This document shows positions 49,080-57,785 of a stretch of DNA of 64,000 nt, in pieces. The notes beneath the pieces are model-generated. The model was not told the origin of the DNA. It saw only the letters and a program-made list of their open reading frames with translations, and did not search any database. Source of the stretch: 40-80 sp040394775 (GTDB lineage: Bacteria; Bacteroidota; Bacteroidia; Flavobacteriales_D; Crocinitomicaceae); NCBI GenBank assembly GCA_040394775.1, contig JBEBRN010000006.1, positions 1-64,000 on the forward strand, written 5' to 3'. The position numbers and the translations under genes are program-made. Position 1 is the first letter of the stretch, and each line of letters opens with the position of its first letter.

Positions 49080-50855
49080 ATGTGCGGCATTTCAGGAATC
49101 ATTACTAAGAACCAACTAATCGAATCGGAATTAAAGCAGTCCGTGGAGGTTTTGGCTCATCGTGGTCCGGATGGAAATGGCACTTATATTTCGCCGAACA
49201 AACAAATTGGATTTGGCCACAGCAGATTGTCTTTCATAGAATTATCAGACATGGGAAAACAGCCTTTTTCTAACAAAGATGCCTCTTTGGTGATTACGTT
49301 CAACGGTGAAATATACAATTATCAAGCTTTAAAAAAAGAATTAGAAACAAATGGAATTGTATTCCAAACCAAGACAGATACAGAAGTAATCTTACAAGCG
49401 TATGCTTTTTGGGGGACAGAAATGCTTTCCAAACTGAAAGGAATGTTTGCTTTTGCTATTTACGATGTAAAAAAACATAAAGTATTTGTAGCACGCGACC
49501 GTTTCGGTATCAAACCTTTGTATTATTCTACCCAAAATGAGGCATTTGTTTTCGGAAGTGAAATCAAAGCTTTACTTAGTTTTTCAAGTGTAAAAAGAGA
49601 AATTCGGAAAGAATCTGTAGCTTGCTTTTTAGCCAACCGCTACGTTCCAACACCATACACCATTTGGGAAAATATCCTGCAATTGCCTCCTGCACATTAT
49701 TTGGAACTAAACACCGAAACGCTCGAAATAAAAACACAAACCTATTGGCAACTTGATTTTGATCAACAAAGGGGGAATCAAGCAGAAATCGAAGAAGAAA
49801 TAAAAGAAATTTTTCAAAACTCCATTCAAGAACATCTAGTGAGCGATGTACAAGTGGGTTCGTTCTTGTCGGGTGGAATGGATTCCAGTTTATTGGTGTT
49901 GATGATGAAAGAACTCAACTATCAACCCATAGATGCTTTTACGATAGGTTTTGAAAACTGGGAACAGAGCGAACATTTTTATGCCCGAAAAGTAGCGGAA
50001 GAATTAGGGATTAATCTCAGCGAACAAATAGAAGAATCATTTACACTTGACTCTGTTAGTCAATTAATGTTTCATTACGACAACCCTATTGCGGACATTT
50101 CGATTTTACCGACTTATTCAGTCAGTCATTTGGCGAGAACGAAAGTGAAAGCTGTTTTATCAGGCGAAGGAGCTGACGAATGTTTTGGTGGTTATTGGTG
50201 GCAACAACCTAATAATTTTAAGTTTAAAAATAGCTTTGAGAAATGGAAAGCGAAAGTATTTGGCGTTCAATTTCAACAAATAAAAGATCATTATATCGAA
50301 GCGAATAGCATGGGATTGTTTGATTCTAATGAATTAAAAAAAGCATTTACAGACGACTGGCAAGATAGCATTCCAGCCGATCCATTTGCCCATTTGAATC
50401 AATTTCAACGGAAAGGAATTTCAACGCTTAAACAGATTCAGTATTTGGATTTGAATTTATTCATGCCTGAATTAGTCCTTGCTAAGATTGATCGTGCAAC
50501 AATGGCGAATTCACTCGAAGCAAGAGTGCCATTTTTAGACCATGAATTGGTGGAGAAAATTTTCTCACTAAAAGAAGAAGTCTATTTTGATGAAAACCAA
50601 CAAAAGAAAGTTATTCGGAATATGCTAAAAGGAAAAGTTCCTCCAGAAGTGTACGACCGCAAGAAACAAGGGTTTGTTGGTCCCGATAAATTTTACGAAA
50701 ACTTCAAGGTCTATGAAGAAAAACTAATCAACGGACGTTTGGTTCGTGAAAACGTGATTAAATCTTCGTATATTCAAACCCTGATTGACACAAAAGATCA
50801 TTGGAGATTATGGAAATTATTTGTTTTAGAAAATTGGTGGGAAGTATGGATGTAA
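49080..50855 (+). CDS. asnB: Glutamine-hydrolysing asparagine synthase family amidotransferase
   Basis: The 591-aa protein has an N-terminal Ntn glutaminase with processed-type MCGISGI (Cys2), RGPDG and FNGEIYNYQAL. The C-terminal synthetase domain has PP-loop SFLSGGMDSSLL and LSGEGADECFGGY. The length is typical of AsnB/WbpS types. In a glycan locus such proteins often amidate uronic-acid carboxyls rather than aspartate; the adjacent UDP-glucuronate-epimerase-like gene (35 nt on) supports this, but ordinary asparagine synthesis cannot be excluded. Confidence 0.9.
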   Translation: MCGISGIITKNQLIESELKQSVEVLAHRGPDGNGTYISPNKQIGFGHSRLSFIELSDMGKQPFSNKDASLVITFNGEIYNYQALKKELETNGIVFQTKTDTEVILQAYAFWGTEMLSKLKGMFAFAIYDVKKHKVFVARDRFGIKPLYYSTQNEAFVFGSEIKALLSFSSVKREIRKESVACFLANRYVPTPYTIWENILQLPPAHYLELNTETLEIKTQTYWQLDFDQQRGNQAEIEEEIKEIFQNSIQEHLVSDVQVGSFLSGGMDSSLLVLMMKELNYQPIDAFTIGFENWEQSEHFYARKVAEELGINLSEQIEESFTLDSVSQLMFHYDNPIADISILPTYSVSHLARTKVKAVLSGEGADECFGGYWWQQPNNFKFKNSFEKWKAKVFGVQFQQIKDHYIEANSMGLFDSNELKKAFTDDWQDSIPADPFAHLNQFQRKGISTLKQIQYLDLNLFMPELVLAKIDRATMANSLEARVPFLDHELVEKIFSLKEEVYFDENQQKKVIRNMLKGKVPPEVYDRKKQGFVGPDKFYENFKVYEEKLINGRLVRENVIKSSYIQTLIDTKDHWRLWKLFVLENWWEVWM

Positions 50856-50890
50856 TTATTTCAACGACTATAAAACTGTATATCTAAACT

Positions 50891-51835
50891 ATGAATACAC
50901 TACTTATCACAGGTATTGCGGGTTTTATCGGAGCGCATTTAAACAAGCAATTAAGCAAGACAAATCTAGTGTTGGGATTAGATACTTTATCTGCTGACAA
51001 ACCTGCCTCTATTCAACGATCTGATATGATTGAAAACATGCATAAAGGGTCTATTCACGATGCTTTTTTAGATGAACTAAAGAAAAAGCCCGAAATTGTT
51101 ATTCACTTAGCTGCTGAAACAGGTATTTCGGGTTCATTGACGAATCCAGCTTTATACTTTCATCAAAATGTCGAAGGAACTTTCAATGTGTTAGAACAAT
51201 GTCGAAAAAATGGTGTAAAGAAATTGATTTATGCGAGTAGTTCATCGGTGTATGAGCCCAATCATTCGATTATGAATGAAATGTCTCCACACGACCAACA
51301 ATTATCCTTTTATGGAACCAGTAAACGAATGACTGAATTGATGATTGAAAACTATTGTCATCAATTTGGAATGACTGCTATTGGATTACGCTTTTTTACT
51401 GTTTATGGTTCATGGACACGCCCTGATATGGCAGCATACAAGTTCATGAAAGCTATTGATGCAGGAAATGAAATTACGCTTTATAATGAAGGTAATGTGT
51501 GTCGAGATTTTACGCACGTAAGTGATATTATTTATTCCATCGAGCTCTTAATCAGGAAGATAAAGAATGAAAAACCAGGATTTCATCAAGTCTTCAATAT
51601 CGGCTATGGTTCACCTTCTTCGGTTAATGAATACGCCACATTGATTGCAAAACATTTGGGTAAAGAATTAAAAGTATCGAACGCTCCACTTCCTGAGAAC
51701 GAATTGAAGGCAACGCATTCTGATACGTCTAAATTGGAGAAATACATTGGATATAAGCCAGTATGTTCCATAGAAGAAGGAATAATAGAAATGACGAATT
51801 GGTTTAAAAACTATCGCTACGATTCAAAAATATAA
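50891..51835 (+). CDS. NAD-dependent sugar epimerase (UDP-glucuronate 4-epimerase-like)
   Basis: The 314-aa extended SDR has GIAGFIG (8-14) for NAD, SSSSVY, and the catalytic YGTSK (Tyr141, Lys145). FTVYGSWTRPDMA is close to the motif of UDP-glucuronate epimerases, followed by YNEGNVCRDFTHVSDI. It interconverts C4 epimers of a UDP-sugar, probably UDP-glucuronate. It is followed 15 nt later by mosaic glycosyltransferase B. Confidence 0.87.
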   Translation: MNTLLITGIAGFIGAHLNKQLSKTNLVLGLDTLSADKPASIQRSDMIENMHKGSIHDAFLDELKKKPEIVIHLAAETGISGSLTNPALYFHQNVEGTFNVLEQCRKNGVKKLIYASSSSVYEPNHSIMNEMSPHDQQLSFYGTSKRMTELMIENYCHQFGMTAIGLRFFTVYGSWTRPDMAAYKFMKAIDAGNEITLYNEGNVCRDFTHVSDIIYSIELLIRKIKNEKPGFHQVFNIGYGSPSSVNEYATLIAKHLGKELKVSNAPLPENELKATHSDTSKLEKYIGYKPVCSIEEGIIEMTNWFKNYRYDSKI

Positions 51836-51850
51836 ACAACTAATTTAAGC

Positions 51851-53029
51851 ATGAAAAACGTCTTTATATTTGTCGTCTGTGGTGCTCGTGAGCATATTGA
51901 TACCTTACATTTTTCATTGCCGTACTTGAAAAAACTGTCCAAAAATGAAATTTGGGTACTGACCGATTCTTCTCGTAATGAAATTCCGGTTGAACACGAA
52001 CATATCATTGACATTAAAACACCCGAACACTTTGACCACCATCAGGCAAGTATTTACTTAAAAACTGGGATTTATCAATTTGTTCCAAAAGGAAATAAAT
52101 ACTGCTATTTAGATACAGACATCATTGCTTTTTCAAGTGATGTTGATTTGATTTTCAACGAATATGTTTCTCCAATTATATTTGCTCCAGACCATTGTAA
52201 CCTACCCGTTTTTAGCGCTTCTGCTGTTCATTGTTCATGTTTGAAAGATTTGGATGAGGCACGAACAAAATTTGAAAATAGACTCAATGAAATTGATCCT
52301 TTACGTTTGTCAAAAGATCAAGAAATACAATTTTATCGGAAAAAGTTACAAACCTACTATTTAGATATTAAAAAGAATATTTTTAAATCAGTAATAACTG
52401 CGACTCGCTATATTTTAAGTCCTTCTATATTTAAATTATCTGATGAAATTGAATTCGATAAGAAAAAAAGAATCTGGAGAACGAGTAAAGGGTTGGAATT
52501 TATGGCCGACTTAAAAATAAGAAAGATTACCAAAGAGCTTGAGCTCAAATGGAATTTTTTTAAAAAAGAACCTGAATTACAAGACGGTAGAAGTATTTGG
52601 AAAGATCAATGTCCTCATCTCAAAGAATTAATTGCTAAAAAGTTTCAGATTGAAGTGAAAAACGCCAATTTCCAACATTGGAATGGAGGTGTCTTTCTAT
52701 TTGACGATAATTCTCACGATTTTCTTTCCAATTGGTTCAATTATACGATGGAAATTTTTAAAGATTCAGATTGGAAAACCAGAGATCAAGGAACATTGAT
52801 TGCTACTGTCTGGAAGTTTGGATTGGAAAATCATCCGACTTTAGATAAAAAATGGAATTTAATTGCTGACTATCACAATCCATATTTGAATTGGACTGAT
52901 AATAATAAAATTCAATTGAGCTCAAATGAAATCATTCAAGCAAATTTGATTCACGTTTATCACCATTTTGGAGATGAAGAGTGGTTTTTTTGGAATCAAC
53001 TCATGGAAAAGGTAAATGATGAGAATTGA
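51851..53029 (+). CDS. GT-A-like glycosyltransferase, mosaic paralogue B
   Basis: The 392-aa protein has an N-terminal block with CYLDTDIIA, a divergent middle (about 120-270), and a C-terminal FQHWNGGVFLFDD and DQGTLIATVWKFG block nearly identical to the 43400 protein. The strict conservation at both ends and free variation in the middle suggest a shared donor sugar and different acceptors. There is no signal or membrane helix. It lies between the epimerase and another GT-A gene. Confidence 0.7.
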   Translation: MKNVFIFVVCGAREHIDTLHFSLPYLKKLSKNEIWVLTDSSRNEIPVEHEHIIDIKTPEHFDHHQASIYLKTGIYQFVPKGNKYCYLDTDIIAFSSDVDLIFNEYVSPIIFAPDHCNLPVFSASAVHCSCLKDLDEARTKFENRLNEIDPLRLSKDQEIQFYRKKLQTYYLDIKKNIFKSVITATRYILSPSIFKLSDEIEFDKKKRIWRTSKGLEFMADLKIRKITKELELKWNFFKKEPELQDGRSIWKDQCPHLKELIAKKFQIEVKNANFQHWNGGVFLFDDNSHDFLSNWFNYTMEIFKDSDWKTRDQGTLIATVWKFGLENHPTLDKKWNLIADYHNPYLNWTDNNKIQLSSNEIIQANLIHVYHHFGDEEWFFWNQLMEKVNDEN

Positions 53030-53060
53030 AAACATCCAAAAAAATCCTTAATTTTAAATC

Positions 53061-53957
53061 GTGAAACAAGCCATCTGCACTATATCGACCCAAAGTCATC
53101 TATTTAAAAGTCAAGCACTTTTAAATTCAGTTGCCTCCTATTCCGATGTGGACTTATTTTACTTGATGACAGATGAAAATCAGCAGGAGAAAAACGATAC
53201 TTTTCACACCCATTTCTTGTCGGATTTACAATCTGATCTTGCTAAAAAAATTAAAAGTAAATACAAAGGTGACAAACTTCGTTGGGCGCTAAAACCTGTT
53301 TATATTCAGTTTTTATTCGAGCAAGGCTACGATCAAGTTATTTATGTGGATAACGACATTTTCTTTTATAATTCACCTGATTTCCTATTTCAAAAATTAG
53401 AAACAGCTTCATTTCTTCTGACGCCCCATTTTTATAAAGCAGACCCTAAAAATGAACAAAATTGGTTGGAAGCCAACTTTCGTGTAGGTTTGTACAATGC
53501 TGGTTTTTTTGGTGCTAACAAAAATGCGATTCCAATTTTAGAATGGTGGGCAAATTGCTGTTTATACAATGTCAAAAAAGCATTTTGGCGAGGTTTATTT
53601 GATGATCAAAAATACTTAGACTTAGTTCCGATTTTGTTTGATAATGTTGAAATTATTAAAAACCGAGGATGCAATTTTGCTGGTTGGAATAGCCCAGAAA
53701 GTGAATTAAGTCGAAACGAAAAAAATGAATTACTAATCAACGGAAATCCTTTGGTATTCATTCATTTTGCGGCGCTTTCGATGTTGGAGTTTTCAAAAAA
53801 AAATCATGCAGCGAATCCAGAATATGAAACATATGTCAACGCCTTAAAAAAAATTCAACCAATATTTGAAAATAGTGCATCCAAAATGGAAAAAAGGAAT
53901 TTAAAGTCCTTTATTTATTATCTTCGGTGGAAAATTGCACGCTTTTTTGAAAAATAA
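53061..53957 (+). CDS. GT-A glycosyltransferase (GT8-like)
   Basis: The 298-aa protein has a GTG start. It begins with AICTISTQSHLF. The LKPVYIQFLFEQG helix is followed by VIYVDNDIFFY, the DxD motif of GT8-type and related enzymes. GLYNAGFFGANK and VFIHFAALSML follow, and a basic tail ends in RFFEK. It transfers a hexose or uronic acid from a nucleotide donor. It is 31 nt after mosaic paralogue B. Confidence 0.78.
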   Translation: MKQAICTISTQSHLFKSQALLNSVASYSDVDLFYLMTDENQQEKNDTFHTHFLSDLQSDLAKKIKSKYKGDKLRWALKPVYIQFLFEQGYDQVIYVDNDIFFYNSPDFLFQKLETASFLLTPHFYKADPKNEQNWLEANFRVGLYNAGFFGANKNAIPILEWWANCCLYNVKKAFWRGLFDDQKYLDLVPILFDNVEIIKNRGCNFAGWNSPESELSRNEKNELLINGNPLVFIHFAALSMLEFSKKNHAANPEYETYVNALKKIQPIFENSASKMEKRNLKSFIYYLRWKIARFFEK

Positions 53958-54031
53958 ACGGATGAACGACATGATTTTCATATGGGCACGATTTAAAATA
54001 CACACTATTACATTCACTATTTCCTTATAAA

Positions 54032-55012
54032 ATGAATGAAATTAAAAAAGCAATCGTTCTAGGTGCCGGCGGATTTATCGGGCATCATTTGGTAAAACGC
54101 CTAAAGCAAGAAGGATTTTGGGTCAAAGGAATTGACATTAAATTGCCTGAATTCTCGAAAAGTGAAGCGGACGAATTTGTGGTGGGCGACTTGAGAGATG
54201 CAAATTTCACCGAACAACAAATTGACCACGACATCGATGAATTATACCAACTAGCTGGTGACGTTGGTGGCGCGGGTTATATTTTTACGGGATTGAACGA
54301 TGCTAATGTGATGCACAATTCAGCACAAATCAATTTAAATGTGGCCAAAGTAGCATCTGAAAAGAACGTGAAAGCCATATTTTTCTCTTCATCTGCGTGC
54401 GTGTATCCTGAATACAATCAGTTAGATCCGAACAATCCAAAATGCGATGAACCTTCTGCTTATCCAGCGGAGCCTGACAGCGAATACGGTTGGGAAAAAT
54501 TGTTCTCGGAGCGTTTGTATTTATCCTACAAGCGAAATTTTGGACTGAACGTTAAGATTGCCCGTTTTCATAATATTTTCGGACCAGAATCGACCTGGAA
54601 TAACGGAAAGGAAAAAGCACCTTCTGCTTTGTGTCGGAAAGTAGCGAAAGCTGATAAAAATGGTACCATCGAGATTTGGGGAGACGGCGAACAAACCCGT
54701 TCCTTTTTGTATATCGATGATTGTTTGGATGCCGTTACAAAATTGATGCGCTCAGACAAAACAGGTCCATACAACATTGGTTCCGAAGAAATGATTTCTA
54801 TCAAGGAATTTGCAAAATTGATCGCAAAAGTGGCGAACAAATCCGACATTCAACTTAAGATGATTACAGGTCCAACAGGCGTGAGAGGTCGCTCTTCCGA
54901 TAATACATTCATCGAAAAAGAACTCGGTTGGGAACCTCAATTAAAGTTGGAAGAAGGTATTCAAAAACTCTATCGTTGGATTGAGCAGCAAGTTCAAGCA
55001 AATTCTTTTTAA
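54032..55012 (+). CDS. GDP-mannose 3,5-epimerase-like enzyme
   Basis: The 326-aa extended SDR has GAGGFIG (11-17), SSSACVYPE with Cys123, SEYGWEKL with Tyr152/Lys156, and NGKEKAPSA with Lys195. Cys123 and Lys195 correspond to the acid/base pair that plant GDP-mannose 3,5-epimerase uses for double inversion (Cys145/Lys217 as I recall). The GVRGRSSDN end motif is also shared. It would make GDP-L-galactose or GDP-L-gulose for the glycan. It is the last gene of the run from asnB. Confidence 0.82.
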   Translation: MNEIKKAIVLGAGGFIGHHLVKRLKQEGFWVKGIDIKLPEFSKSEADEFVVGDLRDANFTEQQIDHDIDELYQLAGDVGGAGYIFTGLNDANVMHNSAQINLNVAKVASEKNVKAIFFSSSACVYPEYNQLDPNNPKCDEPSAYPAEPDSEYGWEKLFSERLYLSYKRNFGLNVKIARFHNIFGPESTWNNGKEKAPSALCRKVAKADKNGTIEIWGDGEQTRSFLYIDDCLDAVTKLMRSDKTGPYNIGSEEMISIKEFAKLIAKVANKSDIQLKMITGPTGVRGRSSDNTFIEKELGWEPQLKLEEGIQKLYRWIEQQVQANSF

Positions 55013-55096
55013 GAGTCTCGCCTACTCGACCTTCCTAAAACTACAAAAAACAAAATTCTGAATTTTATCAGAAGGTGTCTGATGATCTACTGTTTT

Positions 55097-55645
55097 TCAC
55101 TTAATCTTTTCGAAAAACGAATCCAATTGCTCTTTCATTGTTCCTTCAGAATACTGCTTAATGTCAATTCCACTACATTTTGTAGGCCCTTGTTCGGAGA
55201 ACGTTCCAATCACCAAAACACCTGAAGGATTAATCGCATGTTGGGCTGTTTCTAGATAATTTGAAATTTCATTTTCATCTGTCAGGAAGTGAAAGGCAGC
55301 ACGATCGTGCCAAAAATCGTATTTCTCCGTCGGTTGAAAAGACGCTGCATCAGCCACTATCCATTTAACCTCATTCGCCTGAGCACCAAGTCGTTTCTTT
55401 GCTTTATCGATGGCTACTTCTGAAATATCGAGAACAGTAATATCTTTATAACCTAATTGAAGTAAATGATCCACAAAGAAACTATCTCCTCCTCCAACAT
55501 CAATAATTTTTGCCGTTTTGGGTACCTTAAATTCCTCTAAAAAATTCAACGACGTTTCTGGTGTAGGCTGGTACCAACTCACCTCTTTTAATTCTTTCGT
55601 CTGATAGATGGTTTCCCAATGCTTTTTACGGTCAAATTTTTCCAT
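55097..55645 (-). CDS. Class I SAM-dependent methyltransferase
   Basis: The 182-aa protein begins with the KKHWETIYQTKE lead and VSWYQPTPE of small bacterial methyltransferases. IIDVGGGDSFFVDHLL is the SAM loop, TVLDISEVAIDKAK is motif II, and FWHDRAAFHFLTDE is motif IV. There is no clear substrate. It stands alone on the minus strand after the glycan locus with its own -7 element, and is probably not part of it. Confidence 0.85.
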   Translation of the reverse strand: MEKFDRKKHWETIYQTKELKEVSWYQPTPETSLNFLEEFKVPKTAKIIDVGGGDSFFVDHLLQLGYKDITVLDISEVAIDKAKKRLGAQANEVKWIVADAASFQPTEKYDFWHDRAAFHFLTDENEISNYLETAQHAINPSGVLVIGTFSEQGPTKCSGIDIKQYSEGTMKEQLDSFFEKIK

Positions 55646-56115
55646 TTTATGATTGTATTTGTGAGTTGTTTAAGGTAATTGTTTTTTTATAGAATCAAAA
55701 AACAAAGCTATTGAAAATAAAATGAAGTTAATGTAGCAAAAGTGACAGAGATCATTTTATTTTGAGGTGATGAGTTACAATTTGTATCTAATGCAAAGTA
55801 TATTTTTTATCCATTCTTATTCATCATACTATTCTTGATTCTATTTTCTTCGATGTAAACTCATGACACAAATTTAATGTTATTACAAAACTTTGTGTCC
55901 TAGAATTAGTTACGCTATTAGGCTAGTATCTAATTGTGAGAGGACTTTTTTAGTCAATAAATCATACTTCAAATTTTTAGTTAATGGTATTCAACTTAAT
56001 TTAAGAAGGTGTTTTAGGCAGAAAAGAAAATATTCGTTGGAAGGTAAAAAATTTATTTTTTTGTTAAAGTATCATTTTTATAGAAAACTAAAGTTCTAAT
56101 TTATCCAATTTTGTA
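55646..56115. other. 470-bp intergenic region with an inverted repeat
   Basis: I find no gene here. It contains the methyltransferase promoter (55703-55710). An inverted repeat GACACAAA...TTTGTGTC spans 55865-55899, with an AT-rich loop and one bulge if extended. A 68-codon frame at 55893-56099 starting with TTG looks random (basic, no motif). The repeat could be an operator or a weak terminator. Confidence 0.4.
55703..55710 (-). promoter_or_regulatory. -7 element TAGCTTTG for the methyltransferase
   Basis: A perfect TAnnTTTG lies 58 nt upstream of the ATG at 55645. Confidence 0.4.
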
Positions 56116-56121
56116 GTGCAA

Positions 56122-56490
56122 ATGAAGAAATTAAAAATGTATTCTATTCGCCTATTAGGTTTAATAACAGTTTTGTTATGGAGTAGTAATGTCACTTTTA
56201 ATTCTTTCAATACGAAGAGTGAAGAACTTTTAGTCAAAATTGACAAAATTAATCACAAAAAGTATAAAGGCCAAACTGAGAAATTCATCTCACAAACTTC
56301 TAATAAAGACAATCTCTTTAAAGATTCTTCCGAAGATGATACGCCTGTTGATTATTTAGATTTTGGTCAACCAGCATTGATTTGTAATTTTTTCACAAGC
56401 TCAGTTTACGTCATAAAACGACCTGCTGTTTATGCGCCTATATTCTACAAAATCTCTTTGTGGATTCAGCATCAGCAGATCATCATTTAG
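56122..56490 (+). CDS. Small secreted protein of unknown function
   Basis: About 122 aa from ATG 56122; a GTG two codons upstream is possible. It has an N-terminal signal-like segment (LKMYSIRLLGLITVLLWSSN), a polar Lys/Asp-rich middle, and a hydrophobic C-terminus with two cysteine-free aromatic stretches. I recognise no family. It sits about 200 nt before the efflux operon in the same direction, so it may be part of its control or simply adjacent. Confidence 0.5.
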   Translation: MKKLKMYSIRLLGLITVLLWSSNVTFNSFNTKSEELLVKIDKINHKKYKGQTEKFISQTSNKDNLFKDSSEDDTPVDYLDFGQPALICNFFTSSVYVIKRPAVYAPIFYKISLWIQHQQIII

Positions 56491-56587
56491 AATCTCCTCA
56501 TTTCCTGTTATAATTAGCGTAACAACCTTCGATGTGTTGAAGAAATATTTGGTATTGAATAGTCTCGCACGTCACTAATCGTTGCTT

Positions 56588-56609
56588 TTTATAACCAACT
56601 TGTTATAAA
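56588..56609. promoter_or_regulatory. Inverted repeat upstream of the efflux operon
   Basis: A perfect 8-bp inverted repeat TTTATAAC-CAACTT-GTTATAAA lies about 75 nt before the start of the membrane-fusion gene. Its size suits a dimeric repressor such as a TetR-type regulator, but no regulator gene is next to it. It is a candidate operator only. Confidence 0.35.
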
Positions 56610-56684
56610 GTACGCTGGATAACATTCCGTTTCTCAGGTGCTTTTTACACAAACAAATCAATTTATATTTTAATTATTTCATTC

Positions 56685-57761
56685 ATGAAAAAGTATTCAA
56701 TTTTAGTTTGCTTATCAGCACTCTTATTGACCATTGGCTGTAAAAACACTGTTCAGCCAGAAGAAGATTCTAAATTCGTTGTAACAACCCCTATCCAACG
56801 AGACACAATCATTTATAAAGATTATGTCTGTCAAGTCAACTCTATTCAACACATTGAGATTAGAGCATTAGAAAAAGGATATTTGCAAAATATTTATGTG
56901 GACGAAGGTCAGTTTTTAAAGAAAGGTCAGTTGATGTTTAAAATCATGGCTTCTATTTATAATGCGGAAGCGCAAAAAGCACAGGCAGAAAAAGACTACG
57001 TCGAAATCGAATACCAAACCACCAAAAGATTAGCGGATAACAACATTGTTTCTCCTAGTGAATTGGCGCTTTCAAAAGCAAAATTAGAAAAAGCGAAAGC
57101 GGAATTAGCATTGGCTAATACGCATGTCGGTTTTACCGAAATCAGAGCACCTTTCGATGGATACATGGGAAAATTCAGTGTGCGTTTAGGAAGTATGCTT
57201 GATGAAGGTGATTTATTAACTACACTTTCTGACAACAGTAAAGTTTGGGTGTATTTTAATGTGCCAGAAGCGGAATACTTAAACTATAAACAACTCAACG
57301 AAAAATTACCACCAGTAAAATTATTAATGGCGAACAACCAATTTTTCCCAAAAGATGGTAACGTTGAAACAATTGAAGCTGATTTCAATAACGAAACGGG
57401 AAATATTGCTTTTAGAGCAACTTTCGATAATTCAAAAGGAATTTTAAGACATGGTGAAACAGGAAATATTAAAATGCCTGTTGATTTAAAAGGCGCCATC
57501 ATTATTCCGCAGGAAGCAACATTTGAAATTTTAGACAAAAAATATGTCTATGTAATCGATAAAAACAATGTTGCTCATACACGAGAAATAGAAGTCTTAA
57601 CAGAATTACCTCAATTATATGTCGTTTCAAAAGGATTAACGGTGAATGATAAAGTTCTTTTAGAAGGATTGCGAAAAGTAGAAAACAATCAAAAAATAAA
57701 GTACACATTCAAAAGTGTTGATGCTGCTTTAGCGGAAATGAACGCTTTATTCTCTGAATAA
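56685..57761 (+). CDS. RND efflux membrane-fusion lipoprotein (AcrA/MexA-like)
   Basis: The 358-aa protein has a lipoprotein signal (ending LTIGC). It has a lipoyl half-motif IRALEKGYLQNIYVDEGQFLKKGQ, an alpha-hairpin rich in AKAEKDY and KAKLEKAKAELALA, and the second lipoyl half FTEIRAPFDGYMGKFSV. A beta-barrel and membrane-proximal domain follow. It links the inner-membrane pump to the outer-membrane channel in the periplasm. First gene of a three-gene operon with 24 nt before the pump. Confidence 0.93.
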   Translation: MKKYSILVCLSALLLTIGCKNTVQPEEDSKFVVTTPIQRDTIIYKDYVCQVNSIQHIEIRALEKGYLQNIYVDEGQFLKKGQLMFKIMASIYNAEAQKAQAEKDYVEIEYQTTKRLADNNIVSPSELALSKAKLEKAKAELALANTHVGFTEIRAPFDGYMGKFSVRLGSMLDEGDLLTTLSDNSKVWVYFNVPEAEYLNYKQLNEKLPPVKLLMANNQFFPKDGNVETIEADFNNETGNIAFRATFDNSKGILRHGETGNIKMPVDLKGAIIIPQEATFEILDKKYVYVIDKNNVAHTREIEVLTELPQLYVVSKGLTVNDKVLLEGLRKVENNQKIKYTFKSVDAALAEMNALFSE

Positions 57762-57785
57762 ATAAGAACCTAAAAGATAAAAAAC

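Noticed and set aside
54568..54940. Minus-strand frames inside the GDP-mannose epimerase-like gene
   Set aside because: Antisense shadows with no domain.
55893..56099. 68-codon frame in the 470-bp gap
   Set aside because: TTG start, random basic composition, no motif and no operon context.
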